Shown: positions 44,078 through 52,111 of the stretch, piece by piece | Layout: every line of letters begins with the position of its first letter | How positions within the stretch are numbered: position 1 is the first letter of the stretch | Position numbers and translations under genes: made by a program | The notes under the pieces: generated by a model | Databases searched by the model: none | What the model was told of the DNA's origin: nothing | The model's input: the letters and a program-made list of their open reading frames with translations, nothing else | Assembly (NCBI RefSeq): GCF_017744675.1 | Contig: NZ_JAGIAV010000001.1 | Location: 374,498 to 438,497 of the forward strand | Length of the DNA stretch: 64,000 nucleotides | DNA from: Flavobacterium sp. | GTDB taxonomy: Bacteria > Bacteroidota > Bacteroidia > Flavobacteriales > Flavobacteriaceae | Reading direction: 5' to 3'

Positions 44078-44112
44078 AAACCCTATTTTGCCATCATACA
44101 AAATAGGGTTTT
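44078..44112. terminator. Bidirectional terminator
   Basis: Arms aaaccctatttt and aaaatagggttt around a 10-base loop, between the convergent lipoprotein (+) and ferredoxin (-) genes. Confidence 0.85.
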
Positions 44113-44119
44113 ATTTATT

Positions 44120-44350
44120 CTAAGTTTCTTTAACCGTAATAATCTTAACTGGGCAAGCTTTTGCTGCCAGTTCACAACTTTCGACAATCGCATGATTTGG
44201 CGATTTTAATGTAAAAAAGCCTTTTGCATTCTGTGAATGAAGCAATACCGATTTCCCGTCTTTTTTGGACATTTGAAAATGAACAGGATCCATCTCAACA
44301 CAGTAATTACAGCCAATGCATTTATCTCTTTGTAAAGTGATGATAACCAT
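44120..44350 (-). CDS. Ferredoxin, single cluster
   Basis: A 76-residue electron carrier. The N-terminal motif CIGCNYC (Cys11, Cys14, Cys17), together with CELAAKACPV at the C-terminal end, supplies ligands for one [4Fe-4S] or [3Fe-4S] cluster. The middle is a loop (EMDPVHFQMSKKDGKSVLLHSQN), as in archaeal/Thermotoga-type single-cluster ferredoxins. Its ATG overlaps the stop of the U32 gene (TAATG on the minus strand), so the two are coupled; it may feed electrons to that enzyme (inference). Confidence 0.88.
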   Translation of the reverse strand: MVIITLQRDKCIGCNYCVEMDPVHFQMSKKDGKSVLLHSQNAKGFFTLKSPNHAIVESCELAAKACPVKIITVKET

Positions 44351-45591
44351 TATGCGTCAACGATTTTATATAATTTGTCCGACATTCTGATTCTAAACGG
44401 AAGTTTGAACGTACAATCGTCTCCTTTTGTTGCTTTTTCTGCTGTAAGATCGTTCACAAACATTTCGTCGATAATCATTTCCTGAGCTCCTGTACTTGGT
44501 CCTGTTATCAAAATTTTATCTCCGACTTTAATATCGTAAGCTTCTATTTTAAATTGTCCGACTTCTGCTTTTGGGAAGTAATGTGTTCCTTTTCCCACAT
44601 AAACCTTTTTCTGAGTTGCTGCAGATCCTGGAATGTCGCTCCACTCTCCTAATTCTTGTCCCAAATAATATCCTGACCAAAAACCGCGATTGTAAACGGT
44701 ATTTAAAGCTTCCATCCAAACTGCGGTTTTCTCTTTCGAGAAAATGCCTTCGTAATAGGCGTCGATAGCTTCGCGATAGGTTTTAATAACGGTTGCCACA
44801 TATTCTGGCGCACGTCCGCGTCCTTCGATTTTTAAAACTTGAATTCCAGAATCAATTACCTGATCTAGAAAATCGATGGTACATAAATCTTTAGGCGACA
44901 TCATGTATTCGTTATCCAGTTCGATTTCAAAACCAGTTTCCTGATCGATAACGGTATATTTTTTTCGGCAGTTTTGTTTGCACGCCCCGCGATTTGCGGA
45001 TGAATTATGCGAATGCAAACTCAAATAACATTTTCCTGAAACTGCCATACATAAAGCGCCATGACCAAAAATTTCGATTTCAACTAATTTTCCGTTCGGA
45101 CCTTTAATCTGTTCTTTCTCAATTTGTTCTGTGATTTTCTTTACTTGTCGCAAACTCAATTCACGGCTTAAAACCATGGTATCGGCAAATAAACTATAGA
45201 ATTTAATGGTTTCTATATTGGTAATATTCAATTGGGTCGAAATATGAACTTCCATTCCAATCGATCGTGCCATGGCAATTACAGCTTGATCGGATGCGAT
45301 TACGGCGGTAATATTCGCCTCTTTGGCTTTGTTCAATAATGTTTTTACGACTGATAAATCGTGATCGTAAATAATCGTGTTTAGAGTAAGATAGCTTCGA
45401 ACATTTTTAGCTTCGCAACGATTGGCAATTTCTTTTAAATCTTCGATAGTAAAATTAACTGTCGATCTTGCACGCATGTTGAGTTGCTCAACACCAAAAT
45501 ATACGGAATCACAGCCATTATCTAAGGCAGCCTGAAGCGACTCAAAATTCCCAGCTGGAGCCATGAGTTCGATTGCATTGTTATTTGTCAT
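44350..45591 (-). CDS. U32-family 'peptidase' (TrhP/RlhA-type RNA hydroxylation protein)
   Basis: A 413-residue protein. The U32 signature is exact at residues 173-191 (EIFGHGALCMAVSGKCYLS). With Cys181, Cys188, Cys204 and Cys208 it should bind an iron-sulfur cluster. E. coli relatives are TrhP (YegQ; 5-hydroxyuridine at tRNA position 34) and RlhA (23S rRNA hydroxycytidine), so an RNA hydroxylation role is more likely than proteolysis. The last 82 residues (about 330-412, from VYVGKGTHYFPKAEVGQF) form a separate C-terminal domain that is shared with TrhO at 46456-47814. It overlaps the ferredoxin gene by one base. Confidence 0.85.
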   Translation of the reverse strand: MTNNNAIELMAPAGNFESLQAALDNGCDSVYFGVEQLNMRARSTVNFTIEDLKEIANRCEAKNVRSYLTLNTIIYDHDLSVVKTLLNKAKEANITAVIASDQAVIAMARSIGMEVHISTQLNITNIETIKFYSLFADTMVLSRELSLRQVKKITEQIEKEQIKGPNGKLVEIEIFGHGALCMAVSGKCYLSLHSHNSSANRGACKQNCRKKYTVIDQETGFEIELDNEYMMSPKDLCTIDFLDQVIDSGIQVLKIEGRGRAPEYVATVIKTYREAIDAYYEGIFSKEKTAVWMEALNTVYNRGFWSGYYLGQELGEWSDIPGSAATQKKVYVGKGTHYFPKAEVGQFKIEAYDIKVGDKILITGPSTGAQEMIIDEMFVNDLTAEKATKGDDCTFKLPFRIRMSDKLYKIVDA

Positions 45592-45780
45592 TTTTGATTT
45601 TATTTTTCCAATGATATGTTTCTCGACTCTAGTCGTTTAACAATTGGCAAAAATAATATGGGTATAGATTAGATTCCTATGATTTTTATCATGGTCTATA
45701 TTTTAAAAATTATTTCATAGCGGCCCAATGATAGACCATTTGCTATGCCCATAATTGTCGTTAATCTTTATCAAATATAG

Positions 45781-45860
45781 CCCATGGTTTCAACCGTGGG
45801 AACGCAATGCAAATCCGTAACGTTACGCAACAATACGTTTCCCACGGTTGAAACCATTGG
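45781..45860. repeat. REPIN-like inverted pair of REP hairpins
   Basis: Two REP elements face each other: cccatggtttcaaccgtggg (45781-45800) and, inverted, cccacggttgaaaccattgg (45841-45860). Including flanks, the two arms agree over about 23 bases apart from one or two insertions. A 40-base spacer carries the palindrome cgtaacgttacg at 45816-45827. Each REP itself folds into a hairpin. The unit has the architecture known as a REPIN. Confidence 0.8.
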
Positions 45861-45942
45861 AAATGTTTTTATATAAATTGGGGTATTTTTTGTTCTTACA
45901 GATTGGTTGAATTTCCAAAACCATGTGGATACACATTATGTA

Positions 45943-45962
45943 CCCACGGTTGAAACCGTGGG
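45943..45962. repeat. Single REP hairpin
   Basis: Perfect palindrome cccacggttgaaaccgtggg. In the minus orientation it is preceded after the stem by the same atag flank that precedes the REP at 45781, which marks it as the same asymmetric element. It lies 73 bases from the transposase stop codon. Confidence 0.8.
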
Positions 45963-46034
45963 CTATGTTTTTATAGATTTTGGTGTTTTTTTGCATTTAA
46001 TCCCCTTGGGGTTTATTTTCAAACCCATGCAATT

Positions 46035-46433
46035 TTATAAATTCTGCTGAGCATCTTTTTTGAGATGATGCTGCTTTTGATTTTTAATGTAATTAAAAAC
46101 AAGATCAAGCTGAGACTCGCTGACAGCAAAAGCCGCATAGCCCTTTTGCCATGCGAATTTTTCAAGAATTAGATTTTCTCTATTTATGCAATGAGATGAA
46201 ACTCCTTTCGCTTGACGAATGACATCCGAAATAGATTTTTGGGGATTCAATAAAAACAAAACATGTACATGATCAGGCATTCCGTTTATGATTCTAACCG
46301 GACAACCCAATTCAATTAATTCGTTGTGAATATAATCGTGTACCTTTTTTTCAATTGAAAAGTCAATTAACTCTTTACGGTCTTTGGTTGACCAAATGGC
46401 GTGAATCCATAATTTGGCAAAAGAATGTGACAT
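46035..46433 (-). mobile_element. REP-associated / IS200-like Y1 transposase
   Basis: A 132-residue HUH single-strand transposase. The HUH motif is PDHVHVLF (His55 and His57), and the catalytic tyrosine is Tyr115 in VFNYIKNQKQHH. The N-terminus SFAKLWIHAIWSTKDRKEL and the QAKGVSSHCINRE region match Y1-transposase (IS200/RAYT) proteins. It ends shortly after the tyrosine helix (KKDAQQNL), somewhat shorter than the ~150 residues common in the family, so it may lack a terminal helix. No IS605-type TnpB accompanies it. Adjacent REP hairpins identify it as a REP-associated tyrosine transposase (RAYT). It sits between U32 and trhO. Confidence 0.85.
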
Positions 46434-46455
46434 TGTAAACTAGCGTTAAAGACCG

Positions 46456-47814
46456 CTAATTTACAATTTTATACAACTTATCTGACAATCTAATTCTAAA
46501 AGGAACTTCAAAAGTAACTTTGTCACCAATTTTAGCGGTTTGAGTTTCTGCTCCGTTCACAATGATTTTGTCTAAAACCAATTCTTGATCTCCTGTAGTC
46601 GGACCAGAAATTAAGATTCTGTCTCCACTACTTAATTCGTGATTTTCAACCGTAAATTGACCCACTTGCGCTTTTACATAATAATGTTCCGCTTTTCCAA
46701 GAAGCACTTTCTTTACTTTTACTTTCTGACGGATATCAACAGGTTTTTGTGCCGTTGCTAAAGCAGTTTCTGGCAATTCGCCTGAATGTTTGAATTTCAA
46801 GTTTTCAGATTTTCCTTTTCTGAACACCTTATTTCCAACCTGTTTTCCAGTTCTCAAACGAACTTGGTCAACCAAAGGCATGTGAATGATTTCTAGACAT
46901 TCTGTAGAACAGCAGTTTTCCATTGCCGCTTTACATTCGTCACATTGAATAAACAATAAATGGCATCCATCATTTTCGCAGTTGGTGTGGTTATCGCAAG
47001 GTTTTCCGCATTGGTGGCATTGCGAAATGATATCATCTGTGATTCTTTCGCCCAAACGATTATCAAATACGAAGTTTTTACCAATGAATTTACTTTCTAA
47101 ACCTTCTTCTTTCAATTGTTTCGCATAGTTGATGATTCCACCTTCTAATTGATAGACATTTTTGAAACCTTGGTGTTTGAAATACGCACTCGCTTTTTCG
47201 CAACGAATTCCTCCGGTACAATACATTACCAGATTCTTATCGTCTTTATGATCTTTAAGCTGTTCATTGATGATGGGCAAACTTTCTCTAAAAGTCTCCA
47301 CATCTGGAGTAATGGCACCTTTAAAATGTCCTACTTCACTTTCGTAGTGATTTCTAAAATCCACTACAATTGTGTTTGGATCATCAAGGATTTCATTGAA
47401 TTCTTTGGCCTTCAAGTGAACGCCTATATTGGTAACATCAAAAGTTTCGTCGTTTAGACCGTCGGCAACGATCTTGTGGCGTACTTTGATCGTTAATTTT
47501 AAAAACGAATGATCATCTTGTTCTACAGCAACATTCAATCGGATGCCTTTCATGAAATCGTAAGCTTCAAGAGTTTCTCTAAAAGCTTCAAAATTTTCGG
47601 CAGGAACACTCATTTGAGCATTTATTCCTTCGCTGGCAACATAAATTCGGCCTAATGCATCAAGGGCATTCCAGGCTACGAATAAATCATTACGAAATTT
47701 TTGTGGATCTTGAATTTTGGCATACGCATAGAAAGACAACGTAAGTCGTTGTTTACCTGCATCATCGATCATGATGGCTCTTTCTTCTGCGCTCAAAGTG
47801 TTGTACAGTTGCAT
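46456..47814 (-). CDS. trhO: tRNA uridine(34) hydroxylase with an added U32-type C-terminal domain
   Basis: A 452-residue protein of the TrhO (YceA) family, rhodanese-like enzymes that form 5-hydroxyuridine at tRNA wobble position 34 with oxygen. An N-terminal acylphosphatase-like region (about 25-110) precedes the rhodanese domain (about 130-235) with the active-site loop VMYCTGGIRCEKAS (Cys199). A cysteine-rich zinc module follows (about 266-307, CHQCGKPCDNHTNC...CDECK...CCSTEC). Usual TrhO proteins end near residue 350. Here residues about 370-452 add a domain ending RIRLSDKLYKIVN, matching the end of the neighbouring U32 protein at about 44 of 82 positions without gaps. Confidence 0.92.
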   Translation of the reverse strand: MQLYNTLSAEERAIMIDDAGKQRLTLSFYAYAKIQDPQKFRNDLFVAWNALDALGRIYVASEGINAQMSVPAENFEAFRETLEAYDFMKGIRLNVAVEQDDHSFLKLTIKVRHKIVADGLNDETFDVTNIGVHLKAKEFNEILDDPNTIVVDFRNHYESEVGHFKGAITPDVETFRESLPIINEQLKDHKDDKNLVMYCTGGIRCEKASAYFKHQGFKNVYQLEGGIINYAKQLKEEGLESKFIGKNFVFDNRLGERITDDIISQCHQCGKPCDNHTNCENDGCHLLFIQCDECKAAMENCCSTECLEIIHMPLVDQVRLRTGKQVGNKVFRKGKSENLKFKHSGELPETALATAQKPVDIRQKVKVKKVLLGKAEHYYVKAQVGQFTVENHELSSGDRILISGPTTGDQELVLDKIIVNGAETQTAKIGDKVTFEVPFRIRLSDKLYKIVN

Positions 47815-47994
47815 GCTATAAACAGTTTTAAGTAAGAAATTGATGTTTTTATTAGATTTTCCTTAAAATCTGGCGCAAATTTAGAGTTTATTTTGAGATT
47901 AAAAATGGTCTTGCTCTAATTATCTGTTTTTTTTAACATCTTAGAAAGTTAATGCAACATTGTAATTTAAACTTTTTCCCATTGATTTACAGCA

Positions 47995-49662
47995 TTATTC
48001 GTGCGCCGAACGCTGTACCAAATCGTCTACAGAAACAGAACGGCTAATATGTCCAAAGAGCATTTCAAGGTTTTCTGCCCGAAGACTATCTCTAACATCA
48101 GAGCGGGCTTCGGCTATTTTTAAGGTAATATCCTTACTTTGCAAATCGACAAAAAGGGTTTTTAAAAAGCGTGCGCCTGCAATATCAATACGAGGTGAAG
48201 AATTAAGATCTAAGATTACAGTTCTTAAAGAGTTTGGTTCGCTATAAATTTTTTCTAAGATTTGTTCCTTAATGTATTCAGCATTAAAATAAAATATCGA
48301 AGATTCAACTCTGACAATCAGTATATTTTCTATTTTCTCATTATCAGGATGTCTTCTCAAATCGGTATAAACTCTTGTTCCAGGAACTCTTCCCAAAAAA
48401 GCTACGTGTGGTTTCGAGGCTGCTTTCAATAACAATAGCAAAGTAACCAATGTCGCCAATAAAACTCCAGCTAGAATTCCCCAAATTAATACTCCTGCAA
48501 GTGCAATCATAACCACGCAAAATTCTTGTTTGTCTATTTTATAAAGATGGCGTATTTCTTTCCAATCAAAAAGTCCTCTTATGGCAACCAAAACAATCGC
48601 AGCCAAAATTACTGTTGGCAGATTTTGAAGGTGTTCGGTTAAAAATAAAAGACAGCAAGCAATGGCAGCCGAAGCAAATAAAAGCGATAACGGTGTTTTG
48701 GCACCAGCGGCATTGTTTACAGCAGATTGCGATAAGCCTCCTGCAACAGGGTATCCGTGTCCGAACGAAACAGCAGCATTGGCTACTCCCAATGCTAAAA
48801 GTTCTTGACGCGGATTAATAACGTATCCGTTTTTTTGTGCTAATGTTCGGCCAGCAGAAACGCTTTCTATATAAGATAATAAAAAACAAGCCATAGCAAG
48901 AGGCAAAACTCCTTCAACATCTCTTATTCGGAGAGAAGTCAGATGAAATTCAGGAAGTCCGTTTGGTATAACTCCGACTGTATTGAATTCTGCATATTTT
49001 AAAGATGTAGTCGAAATAAGAATAATCGACAAAATGACAATTAAAATGGCAACAGGCAACTGAGGAGCTATTTTTTCTCCAACTATTAAGATTACAATAG
49101 CTATCATTCCAAAAATAAATACCGCTGTATTCATATCTGGAATCTGATGGAAAAGCGTTATAATTCTTTCTAAGAAATTATAACCTCCTCCTTCAACGCC
49201 AAATAATTTAGGCAACTGCGTTAGACCAATAGTGATAGCGGCTCCTGCTTTGAATCCGACCAAAACGGTTTCGCTTATGAAATTAATAATGCCACTTAAC
49301 CTCAGCAAATAGGCAATAATAGCCATTCCTGCAAATACCAGTGCCGTGAGCGATGCAATTTCCGACCAGCGTTCAACATTGCCATTCGCCATGCCCGCTA
49401 TGGTCGTGCCAACTAATAGAGAAATTGCAGATGTCGGACCTATCGCAAGCTGCTTGCTAGTTCCGAAAAGAGCATAAAATATACCACCAATGAGATAGCC
49501 ATAAATTCCATATTGCGGCGGAAGGCCTGCAAGGGTTGCATAAGCAAGAGATACTGGAATTCCGTATGCCGCTAATGTTACTCCAGCAAGAAAATCTTTT
49601 TTAAGGTTTTCCCTTTGATAGTTCTTAATCCAGTCTCCTACAGGCAAAAGTTTAGCAATCAT
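47995..49662 (-). CDS. SulP-family inorganic anion transporter
   Basis: A 555-residue inner-membrane transporter of the SulP/SLC26 family, which move sulfate, bicarbonate or related anions. About 10-12 membrane helices cover residues 20-430, with the signature LAYATLAGLPPQYGIYGYLIGGIFYALFGTSKQLAIGPTSA near the N-terminus. A cytoplasmic STAS domain fills about 440-550 (ILIVRVESSIFYFNAEYIKEQI; VILDLNSSPRIDIAGARFL). The substrate is not fixed by the sequence. The gene follows the PPK2 gene by 64 bases on the same strand and is probably cotranscribed with it. Confidence 0.9.
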   Translation of the reverse strand: MIAKLLPVGDWIKNYQRENLKKDFLAGVTLAAYGIPVSLAYATLAGLPPQYGIYGYLIGGIFYALFGTSKQLAIGPTSAISLLVGTTIAGMANGNVERWSEIASLTALVFAGMAIIAYLLRLSGIINFISETVLVGFKAGAAITIGLTQLPKLFGVEGGGYNFLERIITLFHQIPDMNTAVFIFGMIAIVILIVGEKIAPQLPVAILIVILSIILISTTSLKYAEFNTVGVIPNGLPEFHLTSLRIRDVEGVLPLAMACFLLSYIESVSAGRTLAQKNGYVINPRQELLALGVANAAVSFGHGYPVAGGLSQSAVNNAAGAKTPLSLLFASAAIACCLLFLTEHLQNLPTVILAAIVLVAIRGLFDWKEIRHLYKIDKQEFCVVMIALAGVLIWGILAGVLLATLVTLLLLLKAASKPHVAFLGRVPGTRVYTDLRRHPDNEKIENILIVRVESSIFYFNAEYIKEQILEKIYSEPNSLRTVILDLNSSPRIDIAGARFLKTLFVDLQSKDITLKIAEARSDVRDSLRAENLEMLFGHISRSVSVDDLVQRSAHE

Positions 49663-49726
49663 ATTCGAAAAAGTTATACTATTAGTAATTCACAAGCAAT
49701 AAATCATTGTTTATAGTTGCAAAAGG

Positions 49727-50695
49727 TTAATCTTTCTCTTCTAATAATGCTTTTTTAACCTCATTTAGTTCTGCAATTTTTTCTGGGCTTACTTTAGGAT
49801 ATTCTAAATCCATTTCGTCTAAGGCATGAATTATTGCCGAAGCAATTGCAATTCTAGCATACGATTTATTATCAGCTGGAATTACATACCAAGGTGATTT
49901 TTTAGTCGATGTATTTCTAATCAATTCTTCGTAAGCATGCATATAATCGTTCCAATAGCCTCGTTCTTTGGCATCGGCCGCGCTAAATTTCCAATTTTTA
50001 TCCGGATTGTCAACTCTTTCTATAAATCTTCTTTTTTGTTCCTCTTTAGAAACATTCAGAAAAAATTTAATCACAATGGTTCCGTTTCTGGTAAGGTATT
50101 TTTCAAAGTTGCGAATGTCTTCAAAACGGTTTTCCCAAATGTCTTTGGTAATTAATTTTTCAGGTATTTTTTGGCCCTTCAAAATCTGCTCATGAACACG
50201 AACGACCAATACCTCTTCATAATAAGAACGGTTAAAAATTCCTATTCGGCCTCTCTCGGGAAGATGTTTTTGACAACGCCACAAATAATCATGGTCCAAC
50301 TCTTCTGAGCTTGGTCCTTTAAAAGAAGAAACTTGGCAGCCCTGCGGATTTATTCCCGACATTACATGTTTGATGGCGCCGTCTTTTCCAGCAGCATCCA
50401 TAGCTTGAAATATAATAAGAACCGACCACTTATCTTGGGCATACAAAATATCCTGCATGGCAGCAAGAGCTTTGACTCCCATTTGTAATGTTTTTTGAAT
50501 CAATGCCTTGTCTTCATCGCCTGTATAAGTCGTGGGCTTGTCTTTTAAAGTAAAATCTTTATCATCGCCAACGCAATATTGCTCAGAAAATTTTTTGGCT
50601 CGGTGCAATAATTCTTTCTTGGTGATTTTTTTTAAATCACTGCCATCTTCATCTGTCTTTTTGTGTTTTTTCTTGTTATTTTTTGACATAATCAT
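49727..50695 (-). CDS. Polyphosphate kinase 2 family protein
   Basis: A 322-residue cytoplasmic PPK2, which transfers phosphate between polyphosphate and nucleotides. Walker A is QAMDAAGKDGAIKH (about 97-110). The downstream PQGCQVSSFKGPSSEELDHDYLWR and the Walker B-like IGIFNRSYYEEVL (about 151-163) are family hallmarks, with lid residues near FEKYLTRNGTIVIKFFLNVSKEEQKRRF. The N-terminal Lys-rich stretch (MSKNNKKKHKKTDED) is not conserved. Start is ATG at 50695 or the in-frame ATG at 50689. The gene precedes the SulP transporter gene, suggesting an anion and polyphosphate connection. Confidence 0.9.
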   Translation of the reverse strand: MIMSKNNKKKHKKTDEDGSDLKKITKKELLHRAKKFSEQYCVGDDKDFTLKDKPTTYTGDEDKALIQKTLQMGVKALAAMQDILYAQDKWSVLIIFQAMDAAGKDGAIKHVMSGINPQGCQVSSFKGPSSEELDHDYLWRCQKHLPERGRIGIFNRSYYEEVLVVRVHEQILKGQKIPEKLITKDIWENRFEDIRNFEKYLTRNGTIVIKFFLNVSKEEQKRRFIERVDNPDKNWKFSAADAKERGYWNDYMHAYEELIRNTSTKKSPWYVIPADNKSYARIAIASAIIHALDEMDLEYPKVSPEKIAELNEVKKALLEEKD

Positions 50696-50947
50696 AAAAG
50701 TTTTGAATTATTAGTACTAGTTTGGGGAATAAGTTATTCTTACAAAAATGCAATTGAGCGACATTATAGGGTGTTTTATCCGATTTTTCATTACCTACTG
50801 ATATACAGATAAATAAAATTTTAACTAAAATTAACAAAATCCCGACAATATTTATCCATTTAACCAAAAAAACGCTAACTTAGCTAATGCACTCAATTGG
50901 TTTTTAGTTAGTTGTATTTAATGAATTTTACCTAAAAGAATTTAACA

Positions 50948-52093
50948 ATGAACAAAATCTACTCCTCCGCATTATTACTAAGTCTTTTATTTTTTTCTTG
51001 CAAAAAAGAGACACCGCCGAGCCCCAAACCTCTAGAAATTTCAGTTACTTCAGTTTTACAACAAGATGTAAAATTAGAATCTGAATATACGGGGCAGACT
51101 TTTGGTCAATCTGATATACAAATCAACCCGCGAGTTGATGGTATTATCGAAAGTATGAACTTCAAAGAAGGAAGTTTTGTAAAAAAAGGACAAGTCCTCT
51201 ACACTATTGATCCTTTACCGTACAAAGCCAAACTTAACGAAGCTCAAGGAGTTGCCGCAGAATCGCAAGCGAGATTGTCTAAAACGAAATCAGATTTGGA
51301 TATGATCACGCCATTAGCAAAAATGAATGCAGTCAGCCAAAGAGAATTGGTTTCGGCGAAGGCAGCGTATAATGCCTCACTGGCTCAAATAAAAGCTTCT
51401 GATGCTTCGGTGCAAAATGCTAAAATCGAATTGGGCTATTGTCAAATCTTAGCTCCAATTTCAGGATTAATCGGTATTTCTAAAGTTCGCGTTGGGGATT
51501 ATGTAAGACCAGGTGCTGTATCAATTTTAAACACGATTTCGGATTTAGGAGATGTGAGAGTACGATTTACGATTAGCGAACAGGAATTTCTGCGCCTTTA
51601 TAGAGAGTTCAACAAACCCAATTCTGCTTTAAAAGGCTCTGGTGCAACTGTTACAATAAAATTATCAGACGGTTCCATCTATCCACAGACCGGAAAAGTA
51701 AGCTTTGCCGACAGACAAATTGATCCTTCTACTGGAGCCATTACTTTTGAAGCCGCATTTCCAAACCCTGACAAATTACTTCGTCCGGGCCAATATGTAA
51801 AAGTAGCACTGCTTACCGATATTCGTAAAGAAGCAATTGTAATTCCGCAGCGTGCCGTTATAGAAGTACAAGGTATTTATCAAGTTTACGTAGTAGGCAA
51901 TGACAATAAAGTACAAATGCAGATTGTAAAACCAGGTCCTTCCATTAAAAACGGTTATATTATTGAAGAAGGGCTAAAACCTGGCGATAAGATAGCCATG
52001 GGAGGTACTTCGTTATTGAAAAATGGAAGTGTCATCACTCCTAAAATCGTTCAATGGCAATTGGGCGATCCAGAAACTGTAGCTGCAAAGTAA
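50948..52093 (+). CDS. RND efflux periplasmic adaptor (membrane fusion protein)
   Basis: A 381-residue lipoprotein that links the RND pump to the outer-membrane channel. The lipobox is LLFFSC with Cys18. The lipoyl-type halves are visible at IQINPRVDGIIESMNFKEGSFVKKGQVLYTIDPLPYK (about 57-93) and GYCQILAPISGLIGISKVRVGDYV, joined by an alpha-helical hairpin (about 95-150). Beta-barrel and membrane-proximal domains follow (VRVRFTISEQEF, RPGQYVKVALL). Closest in plan to AcrA/MexA. First gene of a complete three-gene pump operon, 18 bases before the pump. Confidence 0.93.
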   Translation: MNKIYSSALLLSLLFFSCKKETPPSPKPLEISVTSVLQQDVKLESEYTGQTFGQSDIQINPRVDGIIESMNFKEGSFVKKGQVLYTIDPLPYKAKLNEAQGVAAESQARLSKTKSDLDMITPLAKMNAVSQRELVSAKAAYNASLAQIKASDASVQNAKIELGYCQILAPISGLIGISKVRVGDYVRPGAVSILNTISDLGDVRVRFTISEQEFLRLYREFNKPNSALKGSGATVTIKLSDGSIYPQTGKVSFADRQIDPSTGAITFEAAFPNPDKLLRPGQYVKVALLTDIRKEAIVIPQRAVIEVQGIYQVYVVGNDNKVQMQIVKPGPSIKNGYIIEEGLKPGDKIAMGGTSLLKNGSVITPKIVQWQLGDPETVAAK

Positions 52094-52111
52094 TCTAAAT
52101 CACATACTATT

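Larger units (their letters stand above)
45592..46034. other. REP-rich spacer beside the transposase gene
   Basis: No gene. It holds the inverted repeat atggtctat (45691-45699) / atagaccat (45731-45739), the REPIN-like pair at 45781-45860, a single REP at 45943-45962, and a cccc/gggg micro-palindrome near 46002-46011, in addition to the U32 promoter region. Confidence 0.75.

Noticed and set aside
45781..45962. Interpreting the REP hairpins as a CRISPR array
   Set aside because: Spacing is irregular (60 and about 100 bases), the units are in opposite orientations, each is a perfect hairpin, and there are no cas genes nearby.
47951..47966. Half-palindrome atgcaacattgtaat upstream of trhO
   Set aside because: Only one arm fits the GCAAC dyad, and it lies 136 bases before the trhO start next to the SulP stop codon. 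Too weak.
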